NCBI RefSeq assembly: GCF_011762185.1
Contig: NZ_JAASQJ010000001.1
Coordinates: 1,364,001-1,428,000 of the forward strand
Direction: 5' to 3'
DNA: 64,000 bases
Source of the DNA: Dyadobacter arcticus
GTDB taxonomy: Bacteria; Bacteroidota; Bacteroidia; Cytophagales; Spirosomataceae
The position numbers were made by a program, and so were the translations under genes. Below, one piece after another: positions 25,585 to 34,634 of the stretch; positions within the stretch are counted from its first letter, which is position 1; each line of letters begins with the position of its first letter. The notes under the pieces are model-generated. The model had not been told where the DNA came from, did no database searches, and saw only the letters and a program-made list of their open reading frames with translations.

Positions 25585-27993
25585 TTATTTTAATTTTACA
25601 ATGGTTACCCCGGCCCCGCCGCGATCGGGATGTTCATCCTGCATTTCTTTCACATGCGAATAACCTCTCAAATGATTTCTGACCAATGTCCGTAGAATTC
25701 CATCCCCTTTTCCGTGAACAATGCGGAGCTCGTCGTACCCAAGCATAATGGCATTGTCCATAAATTGATCGACCATTCCCAATGCTTCTTCGCCCCGCTT
25801 GCCGCGCATGTCCAGGTTGAAGCTGAAATTCATCATCCTTTCATTCAGGTCCACACCTTTGGCAGCGATTTTCACCTTTTTCTCGCCGGTAGCAGCACGG
25901 TAAGTTTTATTGGAGACTTTTTCAAGCCGGTTGAGCTTCACATTCGATTTCAAATCTCCGATCCTGATTTCAACATCTTTACCTTTTAATGACAATACTT
26001 CGCCAATGGCAGTCTGCCCAATGATTTTTACATAACTTCCGGGTACAATGTCGCCACTCTCCGGCTCATAGACGTCTTCCGCCGGGACTGGCTCAACCAC
26101 AACTTCCAATTCCAGGTTCTTCTTTCCAAAAGTTTCAATTTCCTTCCTTACCGTTTTTGTCTTTTCCTTTTCAGCTTTATTCTCCTTGATTTCCCTGATG
26201 GTGTTTTCAATGAGCTGATTGGCATCCGAGATCAGATTTTTCGCTTTCTGCTTGGCCTCATTAACGATCTTTTTTTCATTGTTTTCCAGATTTTCCTTTA
26301 AAGAAGTATAGTCAGCCAGCTGCCTGGCCAGCTTTCGTTCCTTGATTCCTACTTCAATATTTTTCTCAGAAAAAACCCGTCTCTCAATGTCCAGTTCTTT
26401 CAAAAGCTTCTCAAAACTCACCTGCTGGGTTCCAAGCTTTTCTTTCGCACGGCTAATAACAGCCTCAGGTAAACCGATCTTGGAAGCTATCTCAAATGCA
26501 AATGAACTTCCGGGCCTTCCGATTTCGAGTTGATAAAGTGGTTCCAAATGCTCGCCATCAAATCGCATGGCACCATTTACAAGGCCGTCGGTTTTGTCGG
26601 CCAGGATTTTGAGATTGGTATAATGTGTATTGATTACGCCAAATGCACCCGATCTGGTTAGGTTTTCTAGGATTGCTTCGGCTATTGCCCCGCCCAAACC
26701 AGGTTCTGTGCCGGTACCAAATTCATCGATCAGAAACAAAGTGCGCCTATTGGACAAGGTCAGGAAATGCCGCATATTGGTTAGGTGTGAACTATATGTA
26801 CTGAGATCATTTTCAAGCGATTGCTCATCGCCAATATCAATAAATATGTTTTGGAAAAAACCCATGGAGGAACCTTCTGCAACCGGCACGAGCAGGCCGC
26901 ACTGGAACATATATTGGATTAGTCCAACCGTTTTCAACGAAACCGACTTACCACCTGCATTGGGGCCGGAGACGATCAGGATGCGCTGCTTTTCTTTCAG
27001 TTCAATGTTGAGAGGGATAACCTTTTTGCCTTGCTTTTGAAATGATAAATGTAAAAGTGGGTGTCGGGCATCCCGCCAGCTGATAAATTGCTGATTGGAA
27101 AAAGGCGGATTGATTGCACCCATTTCAGCTGCTAGCTTGGCTTTGGCCCTCAGGAAATCCATCAATCCTAAAAATTGATACGCTTTTTGAAGATCTGGTA
27201 CAAAAGGTCTGAGCTGGGCAGTCAGTTCAAGAAGTATCCTATTAATTTCGCGCCTCTCTTCATATTCAAGCTCGCGGATCTCGTTGTTGGATTCGAAGAC
27301 GTCGGTTGGCTCAATGAATACCGTCTGTCCCGTGGCCGATTCGTCATGGATAAATCCCCGCAGCTTTCTTTTATGTTCAGCCGCAACCGGAATCACCATC
27401 CGGCCATTGCGAACCGTCAGCGAGGTATCGTCGCCGATCCAGCCATTGCTTTTTGCAGATTTAAGGATTGTATCCAGTTTTTTACGGATACCCGTTTGCT
27501 CGGAAATCAACCGCTTTCTGATGCGGGAAAGTTCGGAGGATGCGGAATCGCGAATTTGCCCTCTGTCGTCTATAATCCGGTCAATGGAATCGGTAATGCT
27601 TTTTTCGACCCTGATATTTTTGGCATAATCAGTAAGGATCGGAAAAGACTCCGGTTCCTGGTTTTCGAAAAATCGCAGAATAAGCCTTATGGTTTGTAAC
27701 GACACCTTGATGTCGGAAAACTCAGGCTGCGTCAATAGCATGCCTTCGATGGCAGCTCTCTTCAAATAGGAAGTGGCATCAATGTAATTCTGGGAAGGGA
27801 AATTTTCACCTATTTCCAGGATTCGCTGCATTTCGGCAGTCTGGCTGACGAGTTTCTCAACCAGTCCAAAGTTTTCTGAAAACTTTATCTTTTCCACAAA
27901 ACCTTGCCCCAAAGGACTGATACAGGCTTGTTTTAACCTTTCCCTTAATTTATCAAAACCTAATTTTTGTTCTATGGATTCAGGGTATAACAT
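25585..27993 (-). CDS. mutS2: Endonuclease MutS2
   Basis: 802 residues. The order is MutS core/lever (1-300), ATPase with Walker A GPNAGGKS (343-350) and FLIDEFGTGTEPGLGGAIAEA, a long charged coiled coil (about 510-640), a KOW-like barrel, and a C-terminal Smr nuclease domain (about 728-802; LDMRGKRGEEAL, HGKGDGILR). It lacks the MutS mismatch-recognition domain. MutS2 is linked to suppression of recombination and, in Bacillus, to rescue of collided ribosomes. The start is preceded by a membrane-protein gene only one base away, so the pair is an operon. Confidence 0.95.
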   Translation of the reverse strand: MLYPESIEQKLGFDKLRERLKQACISPLGQGFVEKIKFSENFGLVEKLVSQTAEMQRILEIGENFPSQNYIDATSYLKRAAIEGMLLTQPEFSDIKVSLQTIRLILRFFENQEPESFPILTDYAKNIRVEKSITDSIDRIIDDRGQIRDSASSELSRIRKRLISEQTGIRKKLDTILKSAKSNGWIGDDTSLTVRNGRMVIPVAAEHKRKLRGFIHDESATGQTVFIEPTDVFESNNEIRELEYEERREINRILLELTAQLRPFVPDLQKAYQFLGLMDFLRAKAKLAAEMGAINPPFSNQQFISWRDARHPLLHLSFQKQGKKVIPLNIELKEKQRILIVSGPNAGGKSVSLKTVGLIQYMFQCGLLVPVAEGSSMGFFQNIFIDIGDEQSLENDLSTYSSHLTNMRHFLTLSNRRTLFLIDEFGTGTEPGLGGAIAEAILENLTRSGAFGVINTHYTNLKILADKTDGLVNGAMRFDGEHLEPLYQLEIGRPGSSFAFEIASKIGLPEAVISRAKEKLGTQQVSFEKLLKELDIERRVFSEKNIEVGIKERKLARQLADYTSLKENLENNEKKIVNEAKQKAKNLISDANQLIENTIREIKENKAEKEKTKTVRKEIETFGKKNLELEVVVEPVPAEDVYEPESGDIVPGSYVKIIGQTAIGEVLSLKGKDVEIRIGDLKSNVKLNRLEKVSNKTYRAATGEKKVKIAAKGVDLNERMMNFSFNLDMRGKRGEEALGMVDQFMDNAIMLGYDELRIVHGKGDGILRTLVRNHLRGYSHVKEMQDEHPDRGGAGVTIVKLK

Positions 27994-27994
27994 T

Positions 27995-28513
27995 TCAAAA
28001 TAATTCTCTGATTTCTTCTTTCAAAACCTTTAATGCATGTGCCACTGGCTGTACTTCTTTTTCTATGACGTGCGAAAATATTTTTTTTGCCAGATCGGAG
28101 GGAGGCGTTTCTGGTGCTACTTCTGATGCGGATTGATTGATCACTGCGACGGTCTCATTCATCGCATTGGTGATTTGTTCCCAGGCCTGACTGCTGATGT
28201 ATAATTGCTGGGCCACATTGTGGTTGTATTCATCACGAATTTCCTGCAAAAGGATCTGTTGCAATTCCAAAGAGCTCATCGCAGACGGTACAAGGCGGAG
28301 CAGCAGGTTACTCGGGGTTATCCTTTCCAAAAACAGGCACATGCGCTCATAAGCCTGCAAACGTAGTGGCAATGTGATTTCTATATTCTTACTCCTGATG
28401 TCCCATTTCTGCTTTTGAAAAATTTTGTCAGCGACTGTTGTAATCGTAAGATACACCCCGAAAGTGACCAGAGCGCCGAGCAGCAGTACCGTGAGTATGA
28501 AGTAGTATTCCAT
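27995..28513 (-). CDS. Conserved Bacteroidota membrane-anchored protein
   Basis: 172 residues from the ATG at 28513 (MEYYFILTV); a TTG three codons earlier is possible. One N-terminal membrane helix (about 4-27) is followed by a soluble helical part with LPLRLQAYERMCLFLERITPSNLLLRL and EIRDEYNHNVAQQLYIS. I recall such proteins as a named but uncharacterised family (DUF7935); the name is from memory. It is directly upstream of mutS2. Confidence 0.65.
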   Translation of the reverse strand: MEYYFILTVLLLGALVTFGVYLTITTVADKIFQKQKWDIRSKNIEITLPLRLQAYERMCLFLERITPSNLLLRLVPSAMSSLELQQILLQEIRDEYNHNVAQQLYISSQAWEQITNAMNETVAVINQSASEVAPETPPSDLAKKIFSHVIEKEVQPVAHALKVLKEEIRELF

Positions 28514-28652
28514 TTTAAGCAATTGTAATTTTTTAGAAACTAACTACAAAATTAAGGGATTGCGGTCATTAACGCGATATTTGTCAAAATTAGCGAATGC
28601 AAGTAAGGCAAAATGCGTTAGGCTAGTTAGCAAAAAAAGTGAATGCCATACA

Positions 28653-28955
28653 ATGATAGCGTGTCCAATTCAACTTACTGAGAAGGCCAAACTGGAAATC
28701 AGAACAACCCTGCAAGCCAATAAAATTCCGGAGACATACGGACTTCGGGTAGGCCTGCGAGGTGGGGCGTGTAGCGGGACGTTCTTATTAGGATTTGATA
28801 CTGTTACCGAACATGACCAAACTTATCAGATCGAAGGGATCAAAGTTTTGATTGATAAGCGCCACCTGATGTATGTAATTGGCGTATCAGTGGATTACGA
28901 AGAAGGAGCGAACGGAAACGGTTATACGGTTTCCACTGCTGACAGAGAAAGGTAG
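28653..28955 (+). CDS. IscA/HesB-like protein lacking the C-terminal CxC motif
   Basis: 100 residues from the ATG at 28653 (MIACPIQLTEKAK). It matches the A-type Fe-S carrier fold: QLTEKAKLEIRTTL, GLRVGLRGGACSGTFLLGFD and VLIDKRHLMYVIGVSVDYEEG. The first conserved cysteine (GGACSG) is present. The usual C-terminal C-G-C pair that completes the cluster site is missing: the chain ends GNGYTVSTADRER. It may therefore bind a cluster differently or not at all. It is convergent with the HNH gene, 9 bases apart. Confidence 0.75.
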   Translation: MIACPIQLTEKAKLEIRTTLQANKIPETYGLRVGLRGGACSGTFLLGFDTVTEHDQTYQIEGIKVLIDKRHLMYVIGVSVDYEEGANGNGYTVSTADRER

Positions 28956-28964
28956 GCCATAGAA

Positions 28965-29537
28965 CTAGTCTTCGATGGTTACATGTTTCCAGTTTTCTCC
29001 GGAACGAATGCGGTTGAGTTGCGTGTGTGTGATCCCAAACTGCTTTGCGATCATTTTAAGGCGGTTGTTATCATTCTTTAATAGTTTTTTGATAATACGG
29101 ACCTTACTTTCGGTTAACTTATAATTTTTAGTCCGTCGAGGGATTACGCGGTTAATAAATGCCGGATTCTCGCGGTTATGTTCAATCATTTCAGCCTTTG
29201 TAACCCATTTGAGATTTTCGAAGTGATTGTTTTGCTTCTCAAAATCAATGTGGATTACGAAATTATGCTCGACATCAATCCGTTCTGCAAAGTACTCGGC
29301 TACGAGCTTGTGAACATAACGATTAATTGTTTTTCCCCCTGCAACCCGAATATTTAAAGACCTGTAACCCTGTATTACGGACCCCTTGATCACTACACCG
29401 TCTTTCGGATTATTTTGAAAACTCTTTAACCTGCCATAACTGGATACTTCATAATGAGGAGCATTCTCGATTTCGTCGAATTTGATCTTAGCCCACCTCT
29501 CGTTCCAGTAACTCCGACTTACGTTTAACTCATTCAT
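28965..29537 (-). CDS. NUMOD4/HNH homing-type endonuclease
   Basis: 190 residues from the ATG at 29537 (MNELNVSRSYWNERW). A NUMOD4-type motif (WAKIKFDEIENAPHYEVSSYGRLKSF) is followed by an HNH core (VHKLVAEYF then VIHIDFEKQNNHFENLKWVT) and a C-terminal helix-turn-helix-like segment (KMIAKQFGITHTQLNRIRSG). This is the layout of free-standing phage-type homing endonucleases. A longer frame to 29606 would translate a tandem DNA repeat and is not favoured. No intron or intein is visible nearby, so it is a stand-alone gene. Confidence 0.8.
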   Translation of the reverse strand: MNELNVSRSYWNERWAKIKFDEIENAPHYEVSSYGRLKSFQNNPKDGVVIKGSVIQGYRSLNIRVAGGKTINRYVHKLVAEYFAERIDVEHNFVIHIDFEKQNNHFENLKWVTKAEMIEHNRENPAFINRVIPRRTKNYKLTESKVRIIKKLLKNDNNRLKMIAKQFGITHTQLNRIRSGENWKHVTIED

Positions 29538-29554
29538 TTTGATAAGGATAATAA

Positions 29555-29596
29555 TCTGGGAAACATTTTCTGGGAAACATTTTCTGGGAAACAATT
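29555..29596. repeat. Three tandem copies of a 14-base repeat upstream of the HNH gene
   Basis: TCTGGGAAACATTT occurs at 29555 and 29569 exactly, and at 29583 with a changed end. It lies in the presumed leader or promoter of the HNH gene. Confidence 0.8.
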
Positions 29597-29665
29597 TTAT
29601 ATTCACCTATTGTTAGCTACCTAATTAGCTAACCTTGCCTACTAAATTCAAGAAAACCAAAGTTT

Positions 29666-30025
29666 ATGAAACGTACCTTAATCATCGGGGCTTCATCAAA
29701 TCCATCCAGATACGCTTATCTGGCAGCTCAGAAACTCAAGAGTTACGGACATCCAATAATACTAGTTGGCCGCCGAAAAGGAATTGCGCTGGGAGAGGAA
29801 ATTCATCTTGATAAAGCAGATTGGAAAGATGTTGATACGGTCACATTATATATTAACCCCAGCCACCAACCCGAATATTACGACTATATAATCTCTTTAA
29901 ATCCTAAACGCGTGATTTTTAATCCCGGTACTGAAAACTCTGATTTTAGAAACATCCTACTTAATAAAAATATCATACCAATAGAAGCCTGTACGCTAGT
30001 AATGCTCTCGATTGGCCAATACTAG
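29666..30025 (+). CDS. CoA-binding domain protein (YccU-like)
   Basis: 119 residues forming a single Rossmann-type CoA-binding domain: LIIGASSNPSRYAYLAAQKLKSYGHPIILVGRR, VTLYINP and FNPGTEN. Free-standing members of this family bind CoA, but their role is not established. It is convergent with fabH, 7 bases apart. Confidence 0.82.
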   Translation: MKRTLIIGASSNPSRYAYLAAQKLKSYGHPIILVGRRKGIALGEEIHLDKADWKDVDTVTLYINPSHQPEYYDYIISLNPKRVIFNPGTENSDFRNILLNKNIIPIEACTLVMLSIGQY

Positions 30026-30032
30026 TATCTGA

Positions 30033-31034
30033 TTACCATTTAATTAGTGCCGACGCCCACGTAAATCCGCTTCCGAAGGCTGCGAGACAAATCAGATCTC
30101 CATCTTTCAATCTTCCCTCTTCCCATGCTTGGGACAATGCAATCGGAATGGATGCAGCGGTTGTATTTCCAAAACGCTGAATATTGTTAACTACCTGAGA
30201 TTCAGATAACCCGAGTTGCTGTCTGACATAGTCGCTGATGCGCATATTGGCCTGGTGCGGGATCAGTAAGTCAAGGTCGCCCGGTCCGAAGCCATTTGCA
30301 TTCAACGCCTCACCAATTACTTCTCCGAAACGCACGATGGCGTGTTTGAAAACGGCATTCCCGTTCATGAAAACATTAAATCCTCCTTCATCAAGCATTT
30401 CTTTGGTTGCTGCCCGTCCGTGACGGCTGCTGCCGGGCTCACGCACGAAAAGTTCTTCGGCAAAACGCCCGTCCGCGTGCAGGTGTGTAGATAATATACA
30501 GTGTTGGGGATCTTCGGTGGCGCACAAAACGGCCGCACCTGCACCGTCGCCAAATATGACAGCCGTGTTCCGGCCGGCAGTTGTCCTGTCAATCCAAGAA
30601 GATTGTATTTCGGAGCCAACCACCAGTGCGGTTTTGTACATACCAGACTTGATGAACTGATCGGCAATGGAAAGCGCATAAACAAAGCCCGAACACTGTT
30701 CCCTGATGTCGATAACGGGCTTGCCGTCCATACCCAGCTCGCGCTGCATCAGAAATGCGGAGCCAGGGAAGAAATAATCAGGTGTGATTGTGGCGTAGAT
30801 GATGACATCAATGTCATTGGGCGTTAGGTCAGCCCGTTCCAACGCCTGGCGCGACGCGGCTGCCGCCATGCTGTAATTCGTATCCTTCCCGAATTCGAAA
30901 TACCTTCTCTCCTTAATTCCGGTCCTTTCCTGTATCCATTCGTCGGAAGTATCCATCCACTGGGTCAGGTCATTATTGGTTATAATTTGATCCGGAACAT
31001 AAAAGCCCAGGCCGGTAATGCGCGACAATGCCAT
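30033..31034 (-). CDS. fabH: 3-oxoacyl-ACP synthase III
   Basis: 333 residues. It condenses a short acyl-CoA with malonyl-ACP to start fatty-acid synthesis. The Cys-His-Asn triad is intact: Cys114 (EQCSGFVYAL), His260 (IPHQANMRI) and Asn290 (RFGNTTAASIP). GDGAGAAVL is also present. It lies 85 bases downstream of pssA on the same strand, which groups fatty-acid and phospholipid synthesis. Bacteroidota often hold several KAS III paralogues, some for aryl polyenes, so a specialised role is possible. Confidence 0.92.
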   Translation of the reverse strand: MALSRITGLGFYVPDQIITNNDLTQWMDTSDEWIQERTGIKERRYFEFGKDTNYSMAAAASRQALERADLTPNDIDVIIYATITPDYFFPGSAFLMQRELGMDGKPVIDIREQCSGFVYALSIADQFIKSGMYKTALVVGSEIQSSWIDRTTAGRNTAVIFGDGAGAAVLCATEDPQHCILSTHLHADGRFAEELFVREPGSSRHGRAATKEMLDEGGFNVFMNGNAVFKHAIVRFGEVIGEALNANGFGPGDLDLLIPHQANMRISDYVRQQLGLSESQVVNNIQRFGNTTAASIPIALSQAWEEGRLKDGDLICLAAFGSGFTWASALIKW

Positions 31035-31119
31035 ATACTAACTAACTAGAAGATGTACTAAAAATCCAATATGATCCATGTTAAACTACAAATTTGCACT
31101 AAAAAACATGCGTTCCAAT

Positions 31120-31824
31120 TCAGGCTCTTTTTTTTCTGAGGTTCTCCGCAGCTGATAAAAGGATATAAAGGATCAGGATCGCGGGTACCGCCAGGATTTT
31201 TAATGTAAATAGTAAAACAACTGTCAGTATAATTAGTAAAAACCTTGCCTCATTTCCGCGCCATGCAAAATTCTTAAACTTCAGTGCGATCATTGGCATT
31301 TCCATCACCAATAAAAAAGACATTACCGCGCTCAGGATTAGCAAGTTATTGGTATTAATGATCAAATCTTTCCAAAATTCATCCTGGGTATGTACAATCA
31401 GCGGGAGGGAAGCAATGAGCATTGCATTGGCGGGTGTAGGTACACCAATAAATGAATCGGACTGGCGGGGATCATTATTGAATTTTGCCAATCTTAATGC
31501 GGAAAAAATAGCGATGATAAATGCGGGATAGGCTTTCCAAATCCCAAATAGATCGGGAATGCTTTGCATGAGCAGCTGGTAGACGATGATAGCGGGCAGC
31601 AAGCCGAAAGTGACCATGTCGGCCAATGAGTCCAAATCCTTGCCGATCGCGGAGCTTACCTTCAGCGTTCTCGCCAAAAAACCGTCCAGAAAATCGAAAA
31701 TGAGTGCGACGCCGATCAATGCACAGGAAAGGAGCAGATTGTTATGAAAGGCTTCTACAACTCCTACACAGCCGCAGAGCAGGTTTCCGCAGGTAAGGGC
31801 ATTCGGGATGTTTCTACGGATCAT
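31120..31824 (-). CDS. pssA: CDP-diacylglycerol-serine O-phosphatidyltransferase
   Basis: 234 residues, an integral membrane enzyme with about six helices. It makes phosphatidylserine, the precursor of phosphatidylethanolamine. The CDP-alcohol phosphotransferase motif DG-x2-AR-x8-G-x3-D-x3-D is complete (DFLDGFLAR to GKDLDSLAD, about residues 44-68). The upstream neighbour on the same strand is a metallo-hydrolase 27 bases away, and fabH follows. Confidence 0.93.
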   Translation of the reverse strand: MIRRNIPNALTCGNLLCGCVGVVEAFHNNLLLSCALIGVALIFDFLDGFLARTLKVSSAIGKDLDSLADMVTFGLLPAIIVYQLLMQSIPDLFGIWKAYPAFIIAIFSALRLAKFNNDPRQSDSFIGVPTPANAMLIASLPLIVHTQDEFWKDLIINTNNLLILSAVMSFLLVMEMPMIALKFKNFAWRGNEARFLLIILTVVLLFTLKILAVPAILILYILLSAAENLRKKRA

Positions 31825-31851
31825 GTCAGGTTTGTAATTAATTATCGCGGA

Positions 31852-32490
31852 TTATTTGAAAAATGGATTGTTCTTTTTCTCAAATCCGATAGTGGTAGGT
31901 TCCATATGTCCCGCGTAAACTTTGTAATCTTCAGGTAAGGTAAATAATTGAGTACGGATGCTGTTCAACAATGTACTATGGTTTCCGCCCGGCAAATCCG
32001 TACGCCCAATGCTTAATCTGAAGAGTACGTCGCCGCCAATCACGAATTTATCTTCCTCATTTACAAAGGCAACATGCCCGGGCGCGTGGCCAGGGACAAA
32101 TATGATTTTCAATGTTGTATTCCCAAATGTTACCGTTTCGCCGTCCTTCAAGTAACCTTCAATCTCAGGTTCTTCGAAAAACGAAAAGCCGTAATTCGAG
32201 GCATACGTTTTCACGGCTTTAAGCAAAGGCTCATCCAAAATGTGCAGCAGAAAAGGAATGTTGTATTTTCTTTTCAAAGCAGCAATGCCCAGAACATGGT
32301 CAATGTGCGCGTGGGTGTTGAGGACCTTAACCGGTTTCAGCACATTCGCGTCAACAAAATCGGTTAGCTCTTTTATTTCCGCTTTGTCGTAGCAACCCGG
32401 ATCTATAATAACCGCTTCGCCTGTTTCGTCATAAATTACATAAGTATTTTCTGAAAAAGGATTGAAGGCAAAACTCTTTACTTGGACCAT
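31852..32490 (-). CDS. MBL-fold metallo-hydrolase (glyoxalase II-like)
   Basis: 212 residues. The metal site is complete: HAHIDH at 60-65 (HxHxDH type), His135 in VPGHAPGH and Asp in VIGGDVLF. This short form resembles the YcbL/GloB2 group of hydroxyacylglutathione hydrolase-like enzymes, but many Bacteroidota members act on other thioesters. It is cytoplasmic and the first gene before pssA. Confidence 0.85.
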   Translation of the reverse strand: MVQVKSFAFNPFSENTYVIYDETGEAVIIDPGCYDKAEIKELTDFVDANVLKPVKVLNTHAHIDHVLGIAALKRKYNIPFLLHILDEPLLKAVKTYASNYGFSFFEEPEIEGYLKDGETVTFGNTTLKIIFVPGHAPGHVAFVNEEDKFVIGGDVLFRLSIGRTDLPGGNHSTLLNSIRTQLFTLPEDYKVYAGHMEPTTIGFEKKNNPFFK

Positions 32491-32584
32491 TTAATGGATT
32501 GTTAACTCCTGTTTGCAATGTTAGGCGAAGTTACAAAACACTTTGCAATCGTTCTGTCCACAAATGGTATTAAGCGCCAAACAA

Positions 32585-32614
32585 AGCCGCCATGCTTTTG
32601 CAAACAAGGCGGCT
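32585..32614 (-). terminator. Terminator of the 33 kb lipoprotein gene
   Basis: AGCCGCC and GGCGGCT pair with a 16-base loop and are followed on the minus strand by TTGTTTGG. It separates the lipoprotein gene from the metallo-hydrolase operon. Confidence 0.6.
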
Positions 32615-32634
32615 ATGGATATCAATGCAAAGAT

Positions 32635-33345
32635 TTAATTAACCTGGACTTCCTTAATTGTGGCCACAATCCTGTCGTAATAAAGCAAGGTAAGCCCTTC
32701 ATAACCGGAATCTGTCCCCACGAACAGCCAAACTTCACCCTGCGCATTTGCCTTCACCGTGAAAGGCTTATCAGCATTAGTTCTCTTAACCAAAGCATAT
32801 TTCGCATCTTCCCGTTCGTTTGCCACATTCCCTAACACAAGGGCATCTTCTCCCTGCTCAGATTGCTGGCCTTTATCAAGCGTAAATTCGTAAAACTTGT
32901 TGACAAGCTTCACGCCGGGCTCGATTCCTGAGGCACCAGCTTTCAAATAAACGGAACTGCCCGGCGAGCCGCCAATCCCAAAACTGTTTTCGGGATAGTT
33001 GGTGCCAAGGGTTAGGTCGAATACGACGCTGTAAGTGCCATTCGGTACCAAGCCCTTAATGCGTTTTTTAAGGAACATAAAAACATCGTCCGATCGGTTC
33101 ATGCTTTGGATAGCGTAAGCATGCTGGGTTGTATCCAGCCCGGTTGGCAGCAAAGCCTGGCCGGAAGCGAAATCGAGAATGGCCGTGTCGGTTTCAGTAG
33201 AGTAGTCCGCAAATTCAGCGCTCCATCCGTCCAATCCCGTTTCGAAATTGGAATCGACGGTGGTAATGGCATCCAGGCCATCATCATTGCAGGAAGTTAT
33301 TCCAATTGCTAGCATTAAACCGGCGAAGTTGATCCATTTTCTCAT
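32635..33345 (-). CDS. Hypothetical secreted lipoprotein
   Basis: 236 residues. The lipobox is GITSC with Cys19. The mature part is beta-rich (NFETGLDGWSAEFADYSTETD, GTYSVVFDLTLGTNYPEN, VWLFVGTDSGYEGLTLLYYDRI) and looks like a jelly-roll, carbohydrate-binding-like domain of the type found after the phrase F-E-x-G-x-x-G-W. I do not recognise a specific family. It follows the RsmI-like gene by 79 bases. Confidence 0.65.
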   Translation of the reverse strand: MRKWINFAGLMLAIGITSCNDDGLDAITTVDSNFETGLDGWSAEFADYSTETDTAILDFASGQALLPTGLDTTQHAYAIQSMNRSDDVFMFLKKRIKGLVPNGTYSVVFDLTLGTNYPENSFGIGGSPGSSVYLKAGASGIEPGVKLVNKFYEFTLDKGQQSEQGEDALVLGNVANEREDAKYALVKRTNADKPFTVKANAQGEVWLFVGTDSGYEGLTLLYYDRIVATIKEVQVN

Positions 33346-33424
33346 GGCATTAAAAGTTGAGTGATTTTAGATTAGTTATTACCGGTCAGAGCGCATTTTT
33401 TAAGATAAAGTTGGAAGCTAAAAC

Positions 33425-34129
33425 TCAACCAATTAAAAAAATAGTTGGTTTCTTGTGTAAATCAGGCAGTTCGGCTTTCCAACTTTTTATGGTTTTTGTT
33501 TTTATAAACTCATCTTCCGCAGTTACATTGCATGCAACACACAGGAGCGTGTCCTGCATACAGTTTTCGAGTAATGCTTCCAGCAGCTGATTGTTCCTGA
33601 ATGGTGTTTCCATAAAAAGCTGTGTCTGCTGCCGTTGCCTCGCTTCCCGCTCCAGCATCTGGATCTTCGTTTTCCTTTGCGCTTTGTCGATTGGTAAATA
33701 TCCATGAAACGCAAAAGATTGTCCGCTCATTCCCGATGCCATCAACGCGAGCAATAAGGAAGATGGGCCAACCAGGGGCACGACCCTAATACCCAGCTGA
33801 TGCGCAATGTTAACAGCAACCGCGCCGGGGTCGGCAACCCCCGGACAGCCAGCTTCTGAAATAACACCTGCATTCTGTCTCAGCTTTTTCAATTCCTCTG
33901 CCGTAACAGACTCCGGTGTATCCTTGTTTAGCTCAATGAAAATCATCTCGTCGATTATTCTTCCTAGCTTGAGACTGCTGATAAAGCGACGGGAGGTGCG
34001 GATATTTTCAACAAAAAATACATTAAGATTGCTTATAATGTCTTTGATCTGAGGACTTATCACGTCCTGGTCAGTCCCTTCCGCTACAATGGTCGGGATC
34101 ATGTACAGCACTATTCCGGATTCATTCAT
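33425..34129 (-). CDS. SAM-dependent tetrapyrrole-methylase-family protein, RsmI-like
   Basis: 234 residues. The methylase fold shows VFFVENIRTSRRF, GVISEAGCPGVADPGAVAVNIAHQLGIRVVPLVGPSSLLLALMASG and FHGYLP. RsmI methylates the 2'-O of C1402 in 16S rRNA, and this is a shorter, divergent member lacking the typical N-terminal P-loop-like glycine motif and C-terminal extension. Bacteroidota often carry this short form alongside a full RsmI, so rRNA methylation is plausible but not proven. Confidence 0.8.
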   Translation of the reverse strand: MNESGIVLYMIPTIVAEGTDQDVISPQIKDIISNLNVFFVENIRTSRRFISSLKLGRIIDEMIFIELNKDTPESVTAEELKKLRQNAGVISEAGCPGVADPGAVAVNIAHQLGIRVVPLVGPSSLLLALMASGMSGQSFAFHGYLPIDKAQRKTKIQMLEREARQRQQTQLFMETPFRNNQLLEALLENCMQDTLLCVACNVTAEDEFIKTKTIKSWKAELPDLHKKPTIFLIG

Positions 34130-34205
34130 ATGTTTTCTGAATTATTCAATTTCTTCCAACCAAATCGAGAGAATCTTACTCCTGCCATTGTACAAAATTA
34201 ATACA

Positions 34206-34634
34206 ATGAAAAGGCTTTTATATTTTTCCCTTGTTGCCACACTACTACTTGCCTGTAAAAAAGACAGTATGGATGCCATGCACGCTAATGATTTAACTTC
34301 AATAGCAGGTTCATGGAAGCTGATCGAAGTGGAAAGGCTTTCTCTTAGTAATGCAAGTGTTTGGGAGCCCGTTCCCGCTGCCCAGGCCGATACACTGGTT
34401 TTCCGTGCCGATGGCGTTATCCTTAATCCCGACGGGACCCCAAGATGCTGCGCACCAAAATCGTTAATCATCAACGGTGAGCTGATGGATATCAAACCTC
34501 AGTTTGCAATTCCGGCAAATCCTATCTGTGCTTTGGTAAATTGTGTTTACTGCCCCACTTGGGAACTGTCCTGGAACGACGACGTACTGATCGTATCTTC
34601 CTGCCTGGGTTCCAAAACCAAATACGTCAGATAA
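34206..34634 (+). CDS. Small lipoprotein, lipocalin-like
   Basis: 142 residues from the ATG at 34206. Lipobox LLLAC (Cys17). The mature protein has IAGSWKLIEVERLS, typical of lipocalin-like or META-type domains that begin G-x-W-K/x-L, then several cysteines (RCCAPKS, NPICALVNCVYCPTW) which could form disulfides in the periplasm. The function is unknown. It is divergent from the RsmI-like gene and its 3' end overlaps the convergent hydrolase gene by 8 bases. Confidence 0.68.
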   Translation: MKRLLYFSLVATLLLACKKDSMDAMHANDLTSIAGSWKLIEVERLSLSNASVWEPVPAAQADTLVFRADGVILNPDGTPRCCAPKSLIINGELMDIKPQFAIPANPICALVNCVYCPTWELSWNDDVLIVSSCLGSKTKYVR

